A stretch of DNA of 32,624 nt from UBA1258 sp963643225 (GTDB lineage: Bacteria > Bacillota > Clostridia > Lachnospirales > Lachnospiraceae): positions 1-32,624 of the forward strand of contig CAVIIX010000021.1 of assembly GCA_963643225.1 (NCBI GenBank), in the 5' to 3' direction. The notes beneath the pieces were generated by a model, which was given only the letters and a program-made list of their open reading frames with translations, had not been told where the DNA came from and ran no database searches. Made by a program: the position numbers and the translations under genes. Position 1 is the stretch's first letter. Every line of letters begins with the position of its first letter. Shown piece after piece: positions 8,049-15,896 of this stretch.

Positions 8049-8082
8049 AAATTGCGGGGAGTCTAAAGACTTCCCGCAATTT
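8049..8082 (+). terminator. Attenuating hairpin between livJ and livH
   Basis: AAATTGCGGGGAGTC (8049-8063) pairs with GACTTCCCGCAATTT (8068-8082) across a TAAA loop, giving 15 bp with one G-T pair. The tract after it is only AATTTTAAA, so termination is probably partial. A leaky terminator here would let the binding protein be made in excess over the membrane complex, as is common in such operons. Confidence 0.7.
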
Positions 8083-8118
8083 AATTTTAAACGGGCTTTC
8101 AGCAATTTAATTTTAAAC
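8076..8118 (+). repeat. 17-base direct repeat in the livJ-livH spacer
   Basis: The sequence gcaatttaattttaaac occurs at 8076-8092 and again at 8102-8118. The first copy includes the distal arm of the attenuator hairpin, so it looks like a local duplication of the terminator tail. The second copy could compete for pairing with the left hairpin arm (aaattgc), a possible alternative fold. Confidence 0.55.
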
Positions 8119-8194
8119 TTTAAATTAATAAAGTTATGTGGTAAAATACATAAGTTAGTCTATACACTTAGTTTTCTAAAGAAGGATTTTAGTT

Positions 8195-9079
8195 ATGAGT
8201 TTTTTATCCAACTTAATTAACGGCATAAGCTTAGGAAGCGTATATGCCATCATAGCTCTTGGATACACAATGGTATACGGTATTGCCAAGATGCTTAATT
8301 TCGCACATGGCGACGTTATTATGGTGGGCGCCTATGTTGCATTTATTTTCATTACTTCATTCGGTGTAAATCCGCTTATTGCCGTACTTGTGGCAATTGT
8401 GGTATGCACGCTTCTTGGTATTACAATCGAAAGAATCGCTTACAAGCCCTTAAGAAATGCCGGCTCTCCTCTGGCGGTGTTAATTACCGCAATCGGTGTC
8501 AGCTACCTTTTGCAGAATCTTGCTTTACTTATTTTCGGAGCAAGCCCTAAGGTATTTAAGTCTGTGGTTACTTTAGAGCCCGTCAAGCTTTTTAATAATC
8601 AGATTATTATTTCAGGAGAGACCATCGTCACCATTATATTATGTATTTTAATAATGGTCGCTCTTACGCTCTTTGTTAACAAAACAAAAGCAGGTCAGGC
8701 AATGCTTGCAGTATCCGAAGATAAGGGTGCAGCTCAGTTAATGGGCATCAACGTAAACGGCACCATTGCTTTAACCTTTGCAATCGGCTCCGGTCTTGCT
8801 GCTGTTGCAGGCGTGCTCTTATGCTCTGCTTACCCTTCCTTGAGCGCCTACACAGGTTCCATGCCCGGCATCAAGGCCTTCGTGGCTGCGGTGTTTGGAG
8901 GTATCGGCTCCATTCCCGGCGCTTTAATCGGAGGTATCCTGCTCGGTGTTATTGAAAACCTTGCAAAGGGCTATGTTTCCACACAGTTATCCGATGCAAT
9001 CGTTTTTGCTGTATTGATTATCGTTCTTTCAGTTAAGCCTACTGGCCTACTTGGCAAGAAGATAATGGAAAAGGTATGA
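8195..9079 (+). CDS. livH: Branched-chain amino acid ABC transporter permease
   Basis: This 294-residue inner-membrane permease opens with SLGSVYAIIALGYTMVYG and LNFAHGD, both hallmarks of LivH, and has about eight membrane segments. The C-terminal GIKAFVAAVFGGIGSIPGA segment is the family's ATPase-contact (EAA-like) loop. It forms the channel with LivM. It starts at ATG 8195 after an AAGGA motif and is separated from livJ by a 174-base spacer containing the attenuator. AGGAGG overlapping and following its stop codon serves livM. Confidence 0.93.
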   Translation: MSFLSNLINGISLGSVYAIIALGYTMVYGIAKMLNFAHGDVIMVGAYVAFIFITSFGVNPLIAVLVAIVVCTLLGITIERIAYKPLRNAGSPLAVLITAIGVSYLLQNLALLIFGASPKVFKSVVTLEPVKLFNNQIIISGETIVTIILCILIMVALTLFVNKTKAGQAMLAVSEDKGAAQLMGINVNGTIALTFAIGSGLAAVAGVLLCSAYPSLSAYTGSMPGIKAFVAAVFGGIGSIPGALIGGILLGVIENLAKGYVSTQLSDAIVFAVLIIVLSVKPTGLLGKKIMEKV

Positions 9080-9090
9080 GGAGGTACGTC

Positions 9091-10191
9091 ATGAATAATT
9101 TAAAGGATAAATTCAAAAATGATTCCGCCTTCAAAAATAACTTTATTACCTACGCAATCGTTATTTTAGGCTATGTACTCTGTCAGATAATGGCTTCTAC
9201 GGGAATTATGTCTAATTCCACAAAGGGCCTTTTGGTACAGTTCTGTTATTACGTAATAATGTCCGTTTCTCTTAATTTAACCGTTGGTATTTTAGGCGAA
9301 TTGAGTTTAGGGCATGCAGGCTTTATGTGTCTTGGTGCTTTTACAAGCGGCATTCTCTGTAAGACATTAGGCACTTCAATTGCCGTTAAGCCCTTACTTT
9401 TCTTTATCTGTGTAATAGCAGGTGCAATTGTTGCAGCACTTTTCGGTTTCTTAATCGGTATTCCGGTATTAAGACTTAAAGGTGACTACCTTGCAATCGT
9501 CACCCTAGCTTTCGGTGAAATTATTAAAAACATCTGTGCTGCCCTCTATGTAGGCATTGATTCAAAGGGTGTACATGTTTCCTTAACGGATCAGGCTTCT
9601 TTAGGTCTTGAAGCAGACGGCAAAATGATTATATCAGGGCCTCTTGGTATTACAGGTCTTTCATCAATTGCAAATTTTACCTTAAGCATTATTTTAGTAA
9701 TTATTACACTTATAATTGTACTTAATTTTATAAATTCCCGTACAGGACGTGTGGTTATGGCGATAAGGGACAACAAAATCGCTGCTGAAGCAACCGGTAT
9801 TAACGTTACTGATTATAAGCTTTTAGCCTTTACAATTTCAGCTTCTTTAGCAGGCGTTGCAGGTGCGGTTTATGCTAATTCACTTTCCACTCTTACCTCC
9901 ACCAGCAAGAATTTCGGTTACAACATGTCAATCATGATTCTTGTATATGTGGTATTAGGCGGTATCGGTAATATAAGAGGCTCCATTATAGCAACGGTTA
10001 TTCTTGTAATACTTCCTGAAAAGCTTCGTTTCTTAAACGACTACCGTATGCTCATCTATGCAGTGGTGCTTATCGTAATGATGCTCTTTAACTGGGCCCC
10101 CGGTGCAAAGGACTTTAGGAATAAGCTGATATCAAAATTAAGCTTCTCAAAAAAGAAAAATTCAAATAAGGAGGTAAGCGACAATGAGTAA
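9091..10191 (+). CDS. livM: Branched-chain amino acid ABC transporter permease
   Basis: The 366-residue partner permease contains the LivM signatures SLNLTVGILGELSLGHAG near residue 70, GIPVLRLKGDYLAIVTLAFGE near 130-150 and the C-terminal loop VLGGIGNIRGSIIA. Eight to ten membrane segments are evident, followed by a basic tail (KKKNSNKE). The ATG at 9091 is chosen because AGGAGG lies 7-8 bases upstream; an earlier ATG at 9076 overlaps the end of livH and lacks a site. The last 8 bases overlap livG, whose AAGGAGG lies inside this gene, so the two are translationally linked. Confidence 0.93.
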   Translation: MNNLKDKFKNDSAFKNNFITYAIVILGYVLCQIMASTGIMSNSTKGLLVQFCYYVIMSVSLNLTVGILGELSLGHAGFMCLGAFTSGILCKTLGTSIAVKPLLFFICVIAGAIVAALFGFLIGIPVLRLKGDYLAIVTLAFGEIIKNICAALYVGIDSKGVHVSLTDQASLGLEADGKMIISGPLGITGLSSIANFTLSIILVIITLIIVLNFINSRTGRVVMAIRDNKIAAEATGINVTDYKLLAFTISASLAGVAGAVYANSLSTLTSTSKNFGYNMSIMILVYVVLGGIGNIRGSIIATVILVILPEKLRFLNDYRMLIYAVVLIVMMLFNWAPGAKDFRNKLISKLSFSKKKNSNKEVSDNE

Positions 10192-10948
10192 ACCCATGCT
10201 TGAGGTTAATAACCTTTCAATCTCCTTTGGCGGTTTAAAGGCCGTAGACGACTTTTCAATCACCATTAACGAAGGTGAGCTTTACGGACTTATCGGTCCT
10301 AACGGTGCCGGTAAAACTACAGCCTTCAATCTTTTAACAGGCGTGTATAAGCCCAATGAAGGTATCATTAAGCTTGACGGTAAAGATATCACCGGCAAAA
10401 AAACAATGGATATAAACAAAGAAGGTATCGCAAGAACCTTTCAGAATATCCGCTTATTTAAGGAATTAACGGTTTTAGACAACGTAAAGGTAGGTCTTCA
10501 CAATCTCTACGAATACTCTACTCTCACGGCTATTTTAAGACTTCCCAAGTATTTCAAGGTGGAAAAGAAAATGAATGAAAAGGCAATGGAATTACTTAAG
10601 GTATTCGACCTTGATTCCTATGCCGGCTTAAAGGCTTCACAGCTTCCCTACGGTAAACAGCGTAAGCTTGAAATTGCAAGAGCTCTTGCCACCAATCCAA
10701 AGCTCTTACTTTTAGACGAGCCCGCTGCAGGTATGAACCCCAATGAAACCAAGGAGCTTATGGACACCATCTCCTTCATACGTAAGGAATTTAACATTAC
10801 AATCCTTTTAATTGAGCATGATATGAAGTTGGTATCCGGTATATGCGAACGCTTAACTGTTCTAAACTTTGGTCACGTGCTTGCAGAAGGTCCCACAAGC
10901 GAAGTACTTAATAACCCTGAGGTTATTACCGCATACTTAGGAGAATAA
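10184..10948 (+). CDS. livG: Branched-chain amino acid ABC transporter ATP-binding protein
   Basis: A 254-residue ATPase: Walker A GPNGAGKTT at residues 38-46, the LivG-type signature LPYGKQRKLEIARAL in place of LSGGQ, Walker B LLLLDEPAAGM and the switch histidine in LLIEHDM. The insert between Walker A and the signature (ARTFQNIRLF through the LRLP region) is typical of LivG. It energises uptake together with LivF on the cytoplasmic face. It overlaps livM by 8 bases and is followed after 5 bases by livF. Confidence 0.94.
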   Translation: MSKPMLEVNNLSISFGGLKAVDDFSITINEGELYGLIGPNGAGKTTAFNLLTGVYKPNEGIIKLDGKDITGKKTMDINKEGIARTFQNIRLFKELTVLDNVKVGLHNLYEYSTLTAILRLPKYFKVEKKMNEKAMELLKVFDLDSYAGLKASQLPYGKQRKLEIARALATNPKLLLLDEPAAGMNPNETKELMDTISFIRKEFNITILLIEHDMKLVSGICERLTVLNFGHVLAEGPTSEVLNNPEVITAYLGE

Positions 10949-10953
10949 TCACT

Positions 10954-11664
10954 ATGGCAATGTTAGAAGTAAAAAATTTACATGTTCATTACGGCGTTAT
11001 CGAGGCCATAAAGGGCATTGACTTTGAAGTAAATAAAGGCGAGGTTATCGCTTTAATCGGTGCTAACGGCGCCGGCAAGACCACAATCCTGCACACAGTA
11101 AGCGGTCTTATTACTCCTTCAGAAGGCACTGTTTCCTTCGAAGGAAAAGATATTACAAAGGTGCCCGGCTTTAAAATCGTATCCATGGGTATGGCACACG
11201 TTCCCGAAGGCCGCAGAGTTTTCCAGGAGCTTACCGTATTACAGAATTTAAAGATGGGGGCCTACACAAGAAAAGACAAAAAGGAAATCGAAGAAACCCT
11301 TGATATGGTTTATAAGCGTTTCCCAAGACTTGCAGAAAGAAAAAATCAGCTTGCAGGTACACTCTCCGGAGGTGAGCAGCAGATGCTTGCCATGGGACGA
11401 GCATTAATGAGTCATCCTTCAATTATTTTAATGGATGAACCCTCAATGGGGCTTTCCCCTATTTTCGTTAATGAAATATTTGATATAATAAAAGAGGTAA
11501 GTGCACAGGGCACAACTGTTTTACTTGTAGAACAGAATGCCAAGAAAGCGCTTTCGATCGCAGACAGAGCCTACGTGCTTGAAACAGGCAACATAGTGCT
11601 TGAAGGTGATGCAAAAGAATTAATGAATAACGATGCAATAAAGAAGGCTTATTTAGGAGAATAA
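10954..11664 (+). CDS. livF: Branched-chain amino acid ABC transporter ATP-binding protein
   Basis: This 236-residue ATPase carries Walker A GANGAGKTT (about residues 33-41), the LivF-characteristic VPEGRRVFQELTV, signature LSGGEQQMLAMGRAL, Walker B IILMDEPSMGL and switch histidine-equivalent VEQNAKKAL, where the usual H of the switch is Q as is normal in LivF. GGAGA at the end of livG provides its ribosome binding site. It is the second ATPase of the heterodimer. An 11-base gap with AAGGAGG leads into the next gene, so the operon continues. Confidence 0.94.
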   Translation: MAMLEVKNLHVHYGVIEAIKGIDFEVNKGEVIALIGANGAGKTTILHTVSGLITPSEGTVSFEGKDITKVPGFKIVSMGMAHVPEGRRVFQELTVLQNLKMGAYTRKDKKEIEETLDMVYKRFPRLAERKNQLAGTLSGGEQQMLAMGRALMSHPSIILMDEPSMGLSPIFVNEIFDIIKEVSAQGTTVLLVEQNAKKALSIADRAYVLETGNIVLEGDAKELMNNDAIKKAYLGE

Positions 11665-11675
11665 GGAGGCGTTTT

Positions 11676-12293
11676 ATGGAGAAATTCGTCATCACTATTG
11701 CTCGTCAGTATGGCTCAGGCGGTCGTACCGTTGGACAGATGCTGGCAAAGAAACTTAACGTTGAATACTACGATAAGGACCTTATCAGAAAGGCTTCAGA
11801 GGAAAGTGGCATCAATGAAGCATTGTTTGCCAATGCAGATGAACAGTCAAAGGGGTTGTTTAAAGCCTTTAAAAAGAAAAACTATGGCGGTGAGGTACTC
11901 TCTCCTTCCAGCAGCCAGTTTACTTCTGAAGAAAACCTTTTTAATTATCAGGCAAAAATAATCAGAGACCTTGCAGACAGGGAATCCTGCATTATTATCG
12001 GCCGTGCTGCAGATTACATTTTAAGGGACAGAAAAGATGTAATAAGCGTATTCGTGCATGCTCCTCAGGATTTTCTTATGGAACAGGCTTCTAAAAAGCA
12101 TTCCATGAGTAATAAAGAGCTTGAAAAATACATCGCTAAAATTGATAAAAGCCGTGCCGAATATTACAAGACACACACGGGGCGTGAATGGACCGATGCA
12201 AGAAATTATGACTTATGTCTTGATTCTTCAAAGCTTGGCTTTGAAAAGTGTGTTGAGGAAATCATTGCCTATATGAATGTTAAGCTTAAATAA
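11676..12293 (+). CDS. Cytidylate-kinase-like P-loop protein
   Basis: The 205-residue protein belongs to the Cytidylate_kin2-type family: it opens ITIARQYGSGGRTVGQMLA, a variant nucleotide-binding loop (residues 6-18), followed by YYDKDLIRKASEESG. Mid-protein CIIIGRAADYIL and the late DLCLDSSKLG resemble CMP kinase core strands. True CMP kinases have GPxGAGKS instead, so the substrate is uncertain; it is probably a nucleoside monophosphate or another small phosphoacceptor. It follows livF by 11 bases with its own AAGGAGG and precedes the operon terminator, so it is co-expressed with the transporter. The functional link between the two is not obvious. Confidence 0.75.
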   Translation: MEKFVITIARQYGSGGRTVGQMLAKKLNVEYYDKDLIRKASEESGINEALFANADEQSKGLFKAFKKKNYGGEVLSPSSSQFTSEENLFNYQAKIIRDLADRESCIIIGRAADYILRDRKDVISVFVHAPQDFLMEQASKKHSMSNKELEKYIAKIDKSRAEYYKTHTGREWTDARNYDLCLDSSKLGFEKCVEEIIAYMNVKLK

Positions 12294-12296
12294 TTT

Positions 12297-12333
12297 AAAG
12301 CTCCGCATTTTAAATGCGGAGCTTTTTTATCGT
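12297..12333 (+). terminator. Terminator of the liv operon
   Basis: A hairpin AAAGCTCCGCATTT / AAATGCGGAGCTTT begins three bases after the stop codon region of the kinase-like gene and runs into TTTTTT. It is a textbook intrinsic terminator, and the A-rich left flank could also serve aspS from the other strand. Confidence 0.9.
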
Positions 12334-12351
12334 ATAGGAAAACATTTTTTA

Positions 12352-14118
12352 TCAGTCTTTCTTTTCCGGCATTACAATTTTAATATGTACATCGTCAAGC
12401 TGCTTTTGTTCTACTTCTGAAGGTGAACCCATCATTAAGTCCTGAGCGTTCTTGTTCATAGGGAAAGGAATAATCTCTCTGATAGTAGCATCCCCTGTAA
12501 GAAGCATTACCATACGGTCTACACCGGGTGCAATACCTGCATGCGGAGGAGCTCCGTAGCAGAATGCGTTGTACATGGCAGGAAATTTAGCCTTAACGTC
12601 TTCTTCACCAAGTCCTACGATTTCAAAAGCCTTAACCATGATTTCAGGATTGTGGTTTCTTACGGCACCTGAAGATAATTCAATACCGTTACATACAAGG
12701 TCGTACTGATATGCATTGATGGTAAGAGGATCCTCATGTAATAAAGCATCCATACCGCCCTGAGGCATTGAGAAAGGATTGTGGCAGAATTCTATTTCTC
12801 CGCTTTCTTCACCGATTTCATACATAGGGAAATCTACAATCCAGCAGAATTCATATCTTTCTCTGTCGATACAGTGATCGATTTTGCTGCCGAAGGTCTT
12901 GATAATGGCGCCGGCTGTTTTCTGGGCTGCAAGCTTCTTGCCTGCACATACAGCAACAAAATCGCCGCTCTTTAATTCAAGTGCCTTGATAATATCATCC
13001 TTCTTTTCCTGTAAGAATTTAGCAATACCGCCTACAATTTCACCGTTTTCATCAACCTTAAACCAATAAGCCTTATTGGCGGTGGTTACAAATACTTCGT
13101 CGCACATTGCATCGATTTCCTTACGGGTATTTGTAAAGCTATCGATTTTAACAGCCTTTACAACGTTGCCTGCAAAGGGTTCAAAGCCGCAGTCCGAAAG
13201 TAAAGCCGTTACATCATCAACGTGAAGCTTTATACGAAGGTCAGGCTTATCTGAACCATACATTTCCATTGCATCGTTATAAGCAATTCTTGTAAAGGGA
13301 GCCTTGGAAGCAATGTTGTAGGTGCCGTATTTTTCAAAGATAGGAGGAAGTACATCCTCAATAACCGCAAATACGTCTTCCTGAGTGGCAAAAGCCATTT
13401 CCATATCAAGCTGATAGAATTCACCGGGTGAACGGTCAGCTCTTGCATCCTCGTCTCTAAAGCAGGGAGCAATCTGGAAATAACGGTCAAAGCCTGAGGT
13501 CATAAGCAGCTGTTTAAACTGCTGTGGAGCCTGAGGAAGGGCGTAAAACTTTCCGGGATGGTTACGGCTTGGTACAAGATAGTCTCTTGCGCCCTCGGGA
13601 CTTGAAGCGGTTAAAATAGGAGTGGTAATTTCAAGAAAGTCATGTTCCATCATGGACCTTCTTAAATCTGCCACTATATTGGATCTTAATACGATTTTTC
13701 TCTTTACTTCAGGATTACGTAAATCAAGGTATCTGTATTTAAGTCTTGTGTTTTCATCTGCTTCCTTGGAACGGTTGATTTCAAAGGGAAGCTCGTTGTA
13801 AATGCATTTACCCAGCACCGTAACCTTTTTGGGCACTACTTCGATATCTCCTGTAGGAATTTTATTGTTTTTGCTGGAGCGTTCTCTAACGGTACCTTCA
13901 ACCATAAGGGTTGACTCGCAGTTAACCGATAAGAATGTTTCCATCATTTCTTCTGTTTCCGGAACGATCTGTGTAGTACCGTAAAAATCTCTCAATACTA
14001 CAAAGCCAAGGTTTTTGGATACACGACGGATATTTTCATACCAGCCTGTAAGCACTACCTTTTCGCCCACATTTTCAATTCTTAACTCATTACAGTTATG
14101 TGTTCTGGACTGTGTCAT
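12352..14118 (-). CDS. aspS: Aspartyl-tRNA synthetase
   Basis: A 588-residue class II synthetase charging tRNA-Asp. The N-terminal OB-fold anticodon-binding domain (1-105) contains VVLTGWYENIRR and GFVVLRDFYG. The catalytic core has the motif 2 loop FRDEDARADR at 220-229. A bacterial insertion domain occupies roughly 280-420. Motif 3, GAPPHAGIAPGVDR, starts at 522. After motif 2 the chain reads SPGEFYQLDMEM rather than the commoner QPEFTQIDMEM. The ATG at 14118 is used, with GGAGG at 14127-14123; an upstream in-frame start at 14190 lies within the promoter. There is no T-box: the leader is only about 40 bases. Full length, no damage seen. Confidence 0.96.
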   Translation of the reverse strand: MTQSRTHNCNELRIENVGEKVVLTGWYENIRRVSKNLGFVVLRDFYGTTQIVPETEEMMETFLSVNCESTLMVEGTVRERSSKNNKIPTGDIEVVPKKVTVLGKCIYNELPFEINRSKEADENTRLKYRYLDLRNPEVKRKIVLRSNIVADLRRSMMEHDFLEITTPILTASSPEGARDYLVPSRNHPGKFYALPQAPQQFKQLLMTSGFDRYFQIAPCFRDEDARADRSPGEFYQLDMEMAFATQEDVFAVIEDVLPPIFEKYGTYNIASKAPFTRIAYNDAMEMYGSDKPDLRIKLHVDDVTALLSDCGFEPFAGNVVKAVKIDSFTNTRKEIDAMCDEVFVTTANKAYWFKVDENGEIVGGIAKFLQEKKDDIIKALELKSGDFVAVCAGKKLAAQKTAGAIIKTFGSKIDHCIDRERYEFCWIVDFPMYEIGEESGEIEFCHNPFSMPQGGMDALLHEDPLTINAYQYDLVCNGIELSSGAVRNHNPEIMVKAFEIVGLGEEDVKAKFPAMYNAFCYGAPPHAGIAPGVDRMVMLLTGDATIREIIPFPMNKNAQDLMMGSPSEVEQKQLDDVHIKIVMPEKKD

Positions 14119-14161
14119 ATTTCCTCCATGCGCCTTAGCGCTTTTATAAAACGTCCTTATT

Positions 14162-14190
14162 ATCCTACCTTTTTTAAGGCTAAACGTCAA
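14162..14190 (-). promoter_or_regulatory. Probable aspS promoter
   Basis: Minus-strand TTGACG (14190-14185), 17 bases, then TAGGAT (14167-14162). The -10 matches consensus at four of six positions. A start near 14155 gives a leader of about 37 bases containing a small GCGC-CTTA-GCGC hairpin (14130-14141). Confidence 0.6.
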
Positions 14191-14198
14191 TACGTAAA

Positions 14199-14340
14199 AG
14201 ACCTTCGCTTGCAGGATTCTTATCCTGCAGCCGGCCTCTACAGCGGCATATTCCTTTCGCTTGCGAAAGTCTAACGCCGAGCGCGGTCGCTAAGGCGACA
14301 TATTCCTTTTTCGCGAGTGCGTATCAGTGGCACGTAGTGC
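14199..14340 (+). repeat. Structured intergenic repeat, second family (copy A)
   Basis: The 309-base gap between aspS and the small membrane protein gene is filled by short hairpins: GCAGGAT-TCTT-ATCCTGC (14211-14228), CTTTCGC-TT-GCGAAAG (14254-14269), CGCC...GGCG enclosing AGCG/CGCT (14274-14297) and GCAC-GTA-GTGC (14330-14340). The 3' part matches 31820-31864: cgacatatt, 8 bases, gcgagtgcg, 8 bases, gcacgtagtgc, then seven T. The filler bases differ while blocks and spacings are kept, which argues for a functional or mobile element. No gene is seen in the gap. Confidence 0.75.
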
Positions 14341-14390
14341 TTTTTTTACATATAAGGAATTGCATCGCAATTCCTTATATGTAAAAAAAG
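14340..14390 (-). terminator. Perfect 24-bp hairpin, bidirectional terminator
   Basis: Bases 14340-14363 are the exact reverse complement of 14367-14390, with an ATC loop. The arms end in runs of seven T on either strand, so it can stop the transcript arriving from the 14428-17123 cluster. A 24-bp perfect stem is much longer than a normal terminator and abuts the repeat element. Confidence 0.8.
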
Positions 14391-14427
14391 AACGCGCAGT
14401 CTTACGCTGCACGTTCCTAAAGTATTT

Positions 14428-14736
14428 TTATTGCTGACTGTTATTGTCTTTTGGCTTTTCTTCCTTTTCTGTCTTCGAATAAAGGAAGATTTCTTTTCTC
14501 TGTTCTACCTTAAAGCTGTTTTCTTTAGTGTAGTCTGCCGCAGAATCATTTTTAAATACGCTTGTCAGCTGACTCTTTAATCTTGTAACGCCTATTAATC
14601 CAATTATAATACCTGCCACAATTGAAGCAATTACAATTTTCAAAAGCCAGCTTGCCAAATCACCTGTAGCTGTAGAGTTATTAATAGGCTCGTAAGCAAC
14701 CTCCAGCAAAAGAAAAATCTGTAATAATACGTTCAT
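14428..14736 (-). CDS. Small single-span membrane protein
   Basis: This 102-residue protein has a hydrophobic start, a clear membrane span at about residues 31-50 (LLKIVIASIVAGIIIGLIGV) and a charged C-terminal half ending in a K/E/Q-rich tail (KEEKPKDNNSQQ). I do not recognise a family. It follows the zinc-ribbon gene by 12 bases with AGGAGG as ribosome binding site, and it closes the SPFH/zinc-ribbon cluster. It may be the membrane partner of that pair, in the place that ydjH holds in Bacillus, but it is far shorter and lacks any visible TPM-type domain. Confidence 0.7.
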   Translation of the reverse strand: MNVLLQIFLLLEVAYEPINNSTATGDLASWLLKIVIASIVAGIIIGLIGVTRLKSQLTSVFKNDSAADYTKENSFKVEQRKEIFLYSKTEKEEKPKDNNSQQ

Positions 14737-14748
14737 TTATGCCACCTC

Positions 14749-15834
14749 CTATACAAAATGTATGATAATCTGTGCAATGAACGCAATTGCTGCACTGATT
14801 CCTGCATATTTAAAGAAAAATTTCCAGTATAACTTTTTATCCATAGGAAGGTTTCCTACAAATTTACCTGTCTGGCCATTCATGGCGAATACAAATTTCT
14901 GGCCGTTCCAGGTGGTGTTTAAAATCCATGCAGGGTATAACGCATATTTTGCAGTACCGTTTTTAAGCTGTAAGGAGCTGTTGTCAAGAGTGACCGAATC
15001 ATAACCCTCAACAGTTGCCGCAAAGGCTGAAAGGGTTGAATTTTTAACTTTCTCATTGGCTCTTGCAACGGAAGCCTCTGCATCCACGTCATATTTATCT
15101 GCCACATAGCCTGCAAGATAAGCTGACTGGAAGGGAGTTGCCTCCTTGAATTTATAGGGTTCAAGAGATTCCATTAAGGTATCGTCCATCTTTGAGGAAC
15201 CGTCTACAGGCACCTTTTCAAAACCGATTTTACCGGCTCTCAATACGTTGAAATAATCCGTACGGGTATATTTAAACCTGGAGTCTTCCCATCTTGAGAC
15301 CTTTGTAGCCTTATATCTGATTCTTGCATCCACATCTGTGTCAAAAAGCCAGTAGGGTACGTAAATGCCTTTGATTTCCTCCAAATGATGTGAATTTCTG
15401 AAAGCCTTGGGAAGAAGCTTCTTACCCTGTAAATGCTTTTCGAATTTCTTAACTGCTGCATCCTTATCAAGCTTAAAGGGAATTACAAAATCAGGCTTTA
15501 AGGTGCCTGAAAACTGCCCCATCATTACAATAGGGTTGCCGCAGTAAGGACATTCGGTAGCTGCGGTATTTGCATCACCGATGATTTCTCCGCCGCAGGA
15601 CTTACATACGTAACTGCGCATGCCGTCAGTTTCGCCCTCTGCCCATTCTTCACCTGCAGTTGTCTGCCAGGTGTAATCATCTGTTGCATCATTCTTAAGC
15701 ACTTCATCATAGGACTGTAAAGCATCCATTTCAAATTCAGTGTCACAGAAAGGACATTTCATTTTCTGAATGGAAGAATTAAATTCTATAGCGCCACCGC
15801 AACAGGGACATTTATATTCCTGTAGATCTGCCAT
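14749..15834 (-). CDS. Double zinc-ribbon membrane-anchored protein (YdjG-like)
   Basis: The 361-residue protein starts with two TFIIB-type zinc ribbons: Cys9/Cys12 with Cys27/Cys30, and Cys77/Cys80 with Cys95/Cys98. A mixed region with the conserved KPDFVIPFKLDKDAAVKKF and YVPYWLFD stretches follows, then a single membrane span at the very C-terminus (about 337-361). This is the architecture of the proteins often labelled TFIIB-type zinc ribbon-containing or phage-replication-like, for example Bacillus YdjG, which acts with SPFH protein YdjI in membrane stress. The neighbouring SPFH gene supports the same pairing. The biochemical function is unknown. The start ATG at 15834 has GGAGA upstream. 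Confidence 0.8.
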   Translation of the reverse strand: MADLQEYKCPCCGGAIEFNSSIQKMKCPFCDTEFEMDALQSYDEVLKNDATDDYTWQTTAGEEWAEGETDGMRSYVCKSCGGEIIGDANTAATECPYCGNPIVMMGQFSGTLKPDFVIPFKLDKDAAVKKFEKHLQGKKLLPKAFRNSHHLEEIKGIYVPYWLFDTDVDARIRYKATKVSRWEDSRFKYTRTDYFNVLRAGKIGFEKVPVDGSSKMDDTLMESLEPYKFKEATPFQSAYLAGYVADKYDVDAEASVARANEKVKNSTLSAFAATVEGYDSVTLDNSSLQLKNGTAKYALYPAWILNTTWNGQKFVFAMNGQTGKFVGNLPMDKKLYWKFFFKYAGISAAIAFIAQIIIHFV

Positions 15835-15859
15835 AATACTCTCCTGTTCTTATTAAGAA

Positions 15860-15885
15860 TTCCCTCCTCTTAAATGAGGAGGGAA
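15860..15885 (-). promoter_or_regulatory. Intercistronic hairpin between SPFH and zinc-ribbon genes
   Basis: TTCCCTCCTC (15860-15869) pairs with GAGGAGGGAA (15876-15885) around a six-base loop, directly after the SPFH stop codon. No T-run follows on the minus strand, so it is more likely an RNA-stability or processing element than a terminator. Both arms carry polypurine/polypyrimidine tracts resembling a ribosome binding site and its complement. Confidence 0.6.
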
Positions 15886-15896
15886 GAAATTTACAA

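Noticed and set aside
12781..13069. Plus-strand ORFs inside aspS
   Set aside because: They are antisense shadows of a well-conserved synthetase gene.
14119..14190. T-box leader for aspS
   Set aside because: The leader after the probable promoter is only about 37 bases, far too short for a T-box, and no specifier or antiterminator is visible.
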